Source of the DNA: M55B157 sp040265115
GTDB taxonomy: Bacteria > Actinomycetota > Actinomycetes > S36-B12
Reading direction: 5' to 3'
Assembly: GCA_040265115.1 (NCBI GenBank)
Contig: JBDQGZ010000047.1
Coordinates: 1-13,207 of the forward strand
Length of the DNA: 13,207 nt
The first letter of the stretch is position 1. Every line of letters begins with the position of its first letter. The position numbers and the translations under genes are program-made. The notes below the pieces were generated by a model that saw only the letters and a list, made by a program, of their open reading frames with translations, had not been told where the DNA came from and ran no database searches. Below are positions 13,039 to 13,207 of the stretch, piece by piece.

Positions 13039-13207
13039 CGGAGGATCTCCCCGTCCATGGTGACGATCGACGGAACTCGATCTCGATGCACCGCTGTGGG
13101 CCAGTAGACGCCGAAGGGCGTCGGATCCCCCGGCGGTGTCGTGGGAAACATTCCGGGGTAGGTCGATAGTGCCGCCTCCACCACCCGTGTGGTGAAGGGT
13201 TTTCCGA
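13035..13207 (-). CDS. atuA: AtuA/DUF1446 family protein, C-terminal 56 residues only
   Basis: The minus strand from the right edge reads 56 in-frame residues to TGA at 13037-13035. The stretch includes ALSTYPGMFPTTPPGDPTPFG then VYWPTAVHRDRVP, which is the conserved end of the DUF1446/AtuA body (a YPG, then PPGD, then GVYWP pattern). Most of the protein lies beyond the window. It ends after a short tail (MDGEILR) and its stop overlaps the start of the separate C-terminal-domain gene, so the AtuA protein is split into two coupled genes. The call rests on a short segment plus the diagnostic neighbour. Confidence 0.75.
   Translation of the reverse strand, partial: GKPFTTRVVEAALSTYPGMFPTTPPGDPTPFGVYWPTAVHRDRVPSIVTMDGEILR

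Overview
The window is a compact stretch of chromosome from a high-GC Gram-positive bacterium, almost certainly an actinomycete (Actinomycetota). The evidence is strong G/C bias at third codon positions, frequent GTG starts, several genes with no Shine-Dalgarno sequence that instead carry a -10-like hexamer exactly 7 nt before the start codon (leaderless style), a DrrA/DrrB-type exporter, and a two-component operon with a GerMN lipoprotein. Genus cannot be fixed from the sequence. I see no rRNA, tRNA, insertion sequence, phage gene or CRISPR, and no gene-free stretch longer than 73 bp.

Layout. (1) 1-678 (-) is the N-terminal part of a circularly permuted ATP-grasp protein. Divergent from it is a small membrane protein (751-1257, +) with a GCPVC motif, whose start codon lies inside a 20-bp CsoR-type operator. 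(2) 1262-2272 (-) is a strictosidine synthase/SMP-30-like beta-propeller. It is divergent from a DrrA/DrrB-like ABC exporter (2336-4119, +) and an ABC1/UbiB-family membrane kinase (4141-6108, +). A perfect 19-bp palindrome sits immediately before the exporter. (3) 9276-6105 (-) is a four-gene signalling operon: OmpR-type response regulator, sensor kinase, GerMN lipoprotein and ECF-like sigma factor. (4) A 30-residue membrane peptide (9440-9348, -) is divergent from a MobA-like nucleotidyltransferase (9487-10134, +). (5) 13207-10131 (-) is a tightly coupled catabolic operon: AtuA body (partial), AtuA C-terminal domain as a separate protein, TetR regulator, acyl-CoA dehydrogenase and enoyl-CoA hydratase.

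How the parts may work together. The signalling operon resembles MtrAB-LpqB (regulator, kinase, GerMN lipoprotein) with a sigma factor added, and in composition it resembles the Streptomyces SigE-CseABC envelope-stress system. The right-hand operon looks like part of a branched-chain or acyclic-terpenoid acyl-CoA pathway (Atu/Liu type), controlled by its own TetR protein. Convergent genes are packed to the limit: two pairs share overlapping stop codons (CTAA at 6105-6108, CTAG at 10131-10134) and a third pair is separated by 4 bp.

The points most worth following are the CsoR-like operator on a leaderless GCPVC membrane-protein gene, the regulator/kinase/lipoprotein/sigma cassette, the palindrome before the exporter, and the split AtuA operon.
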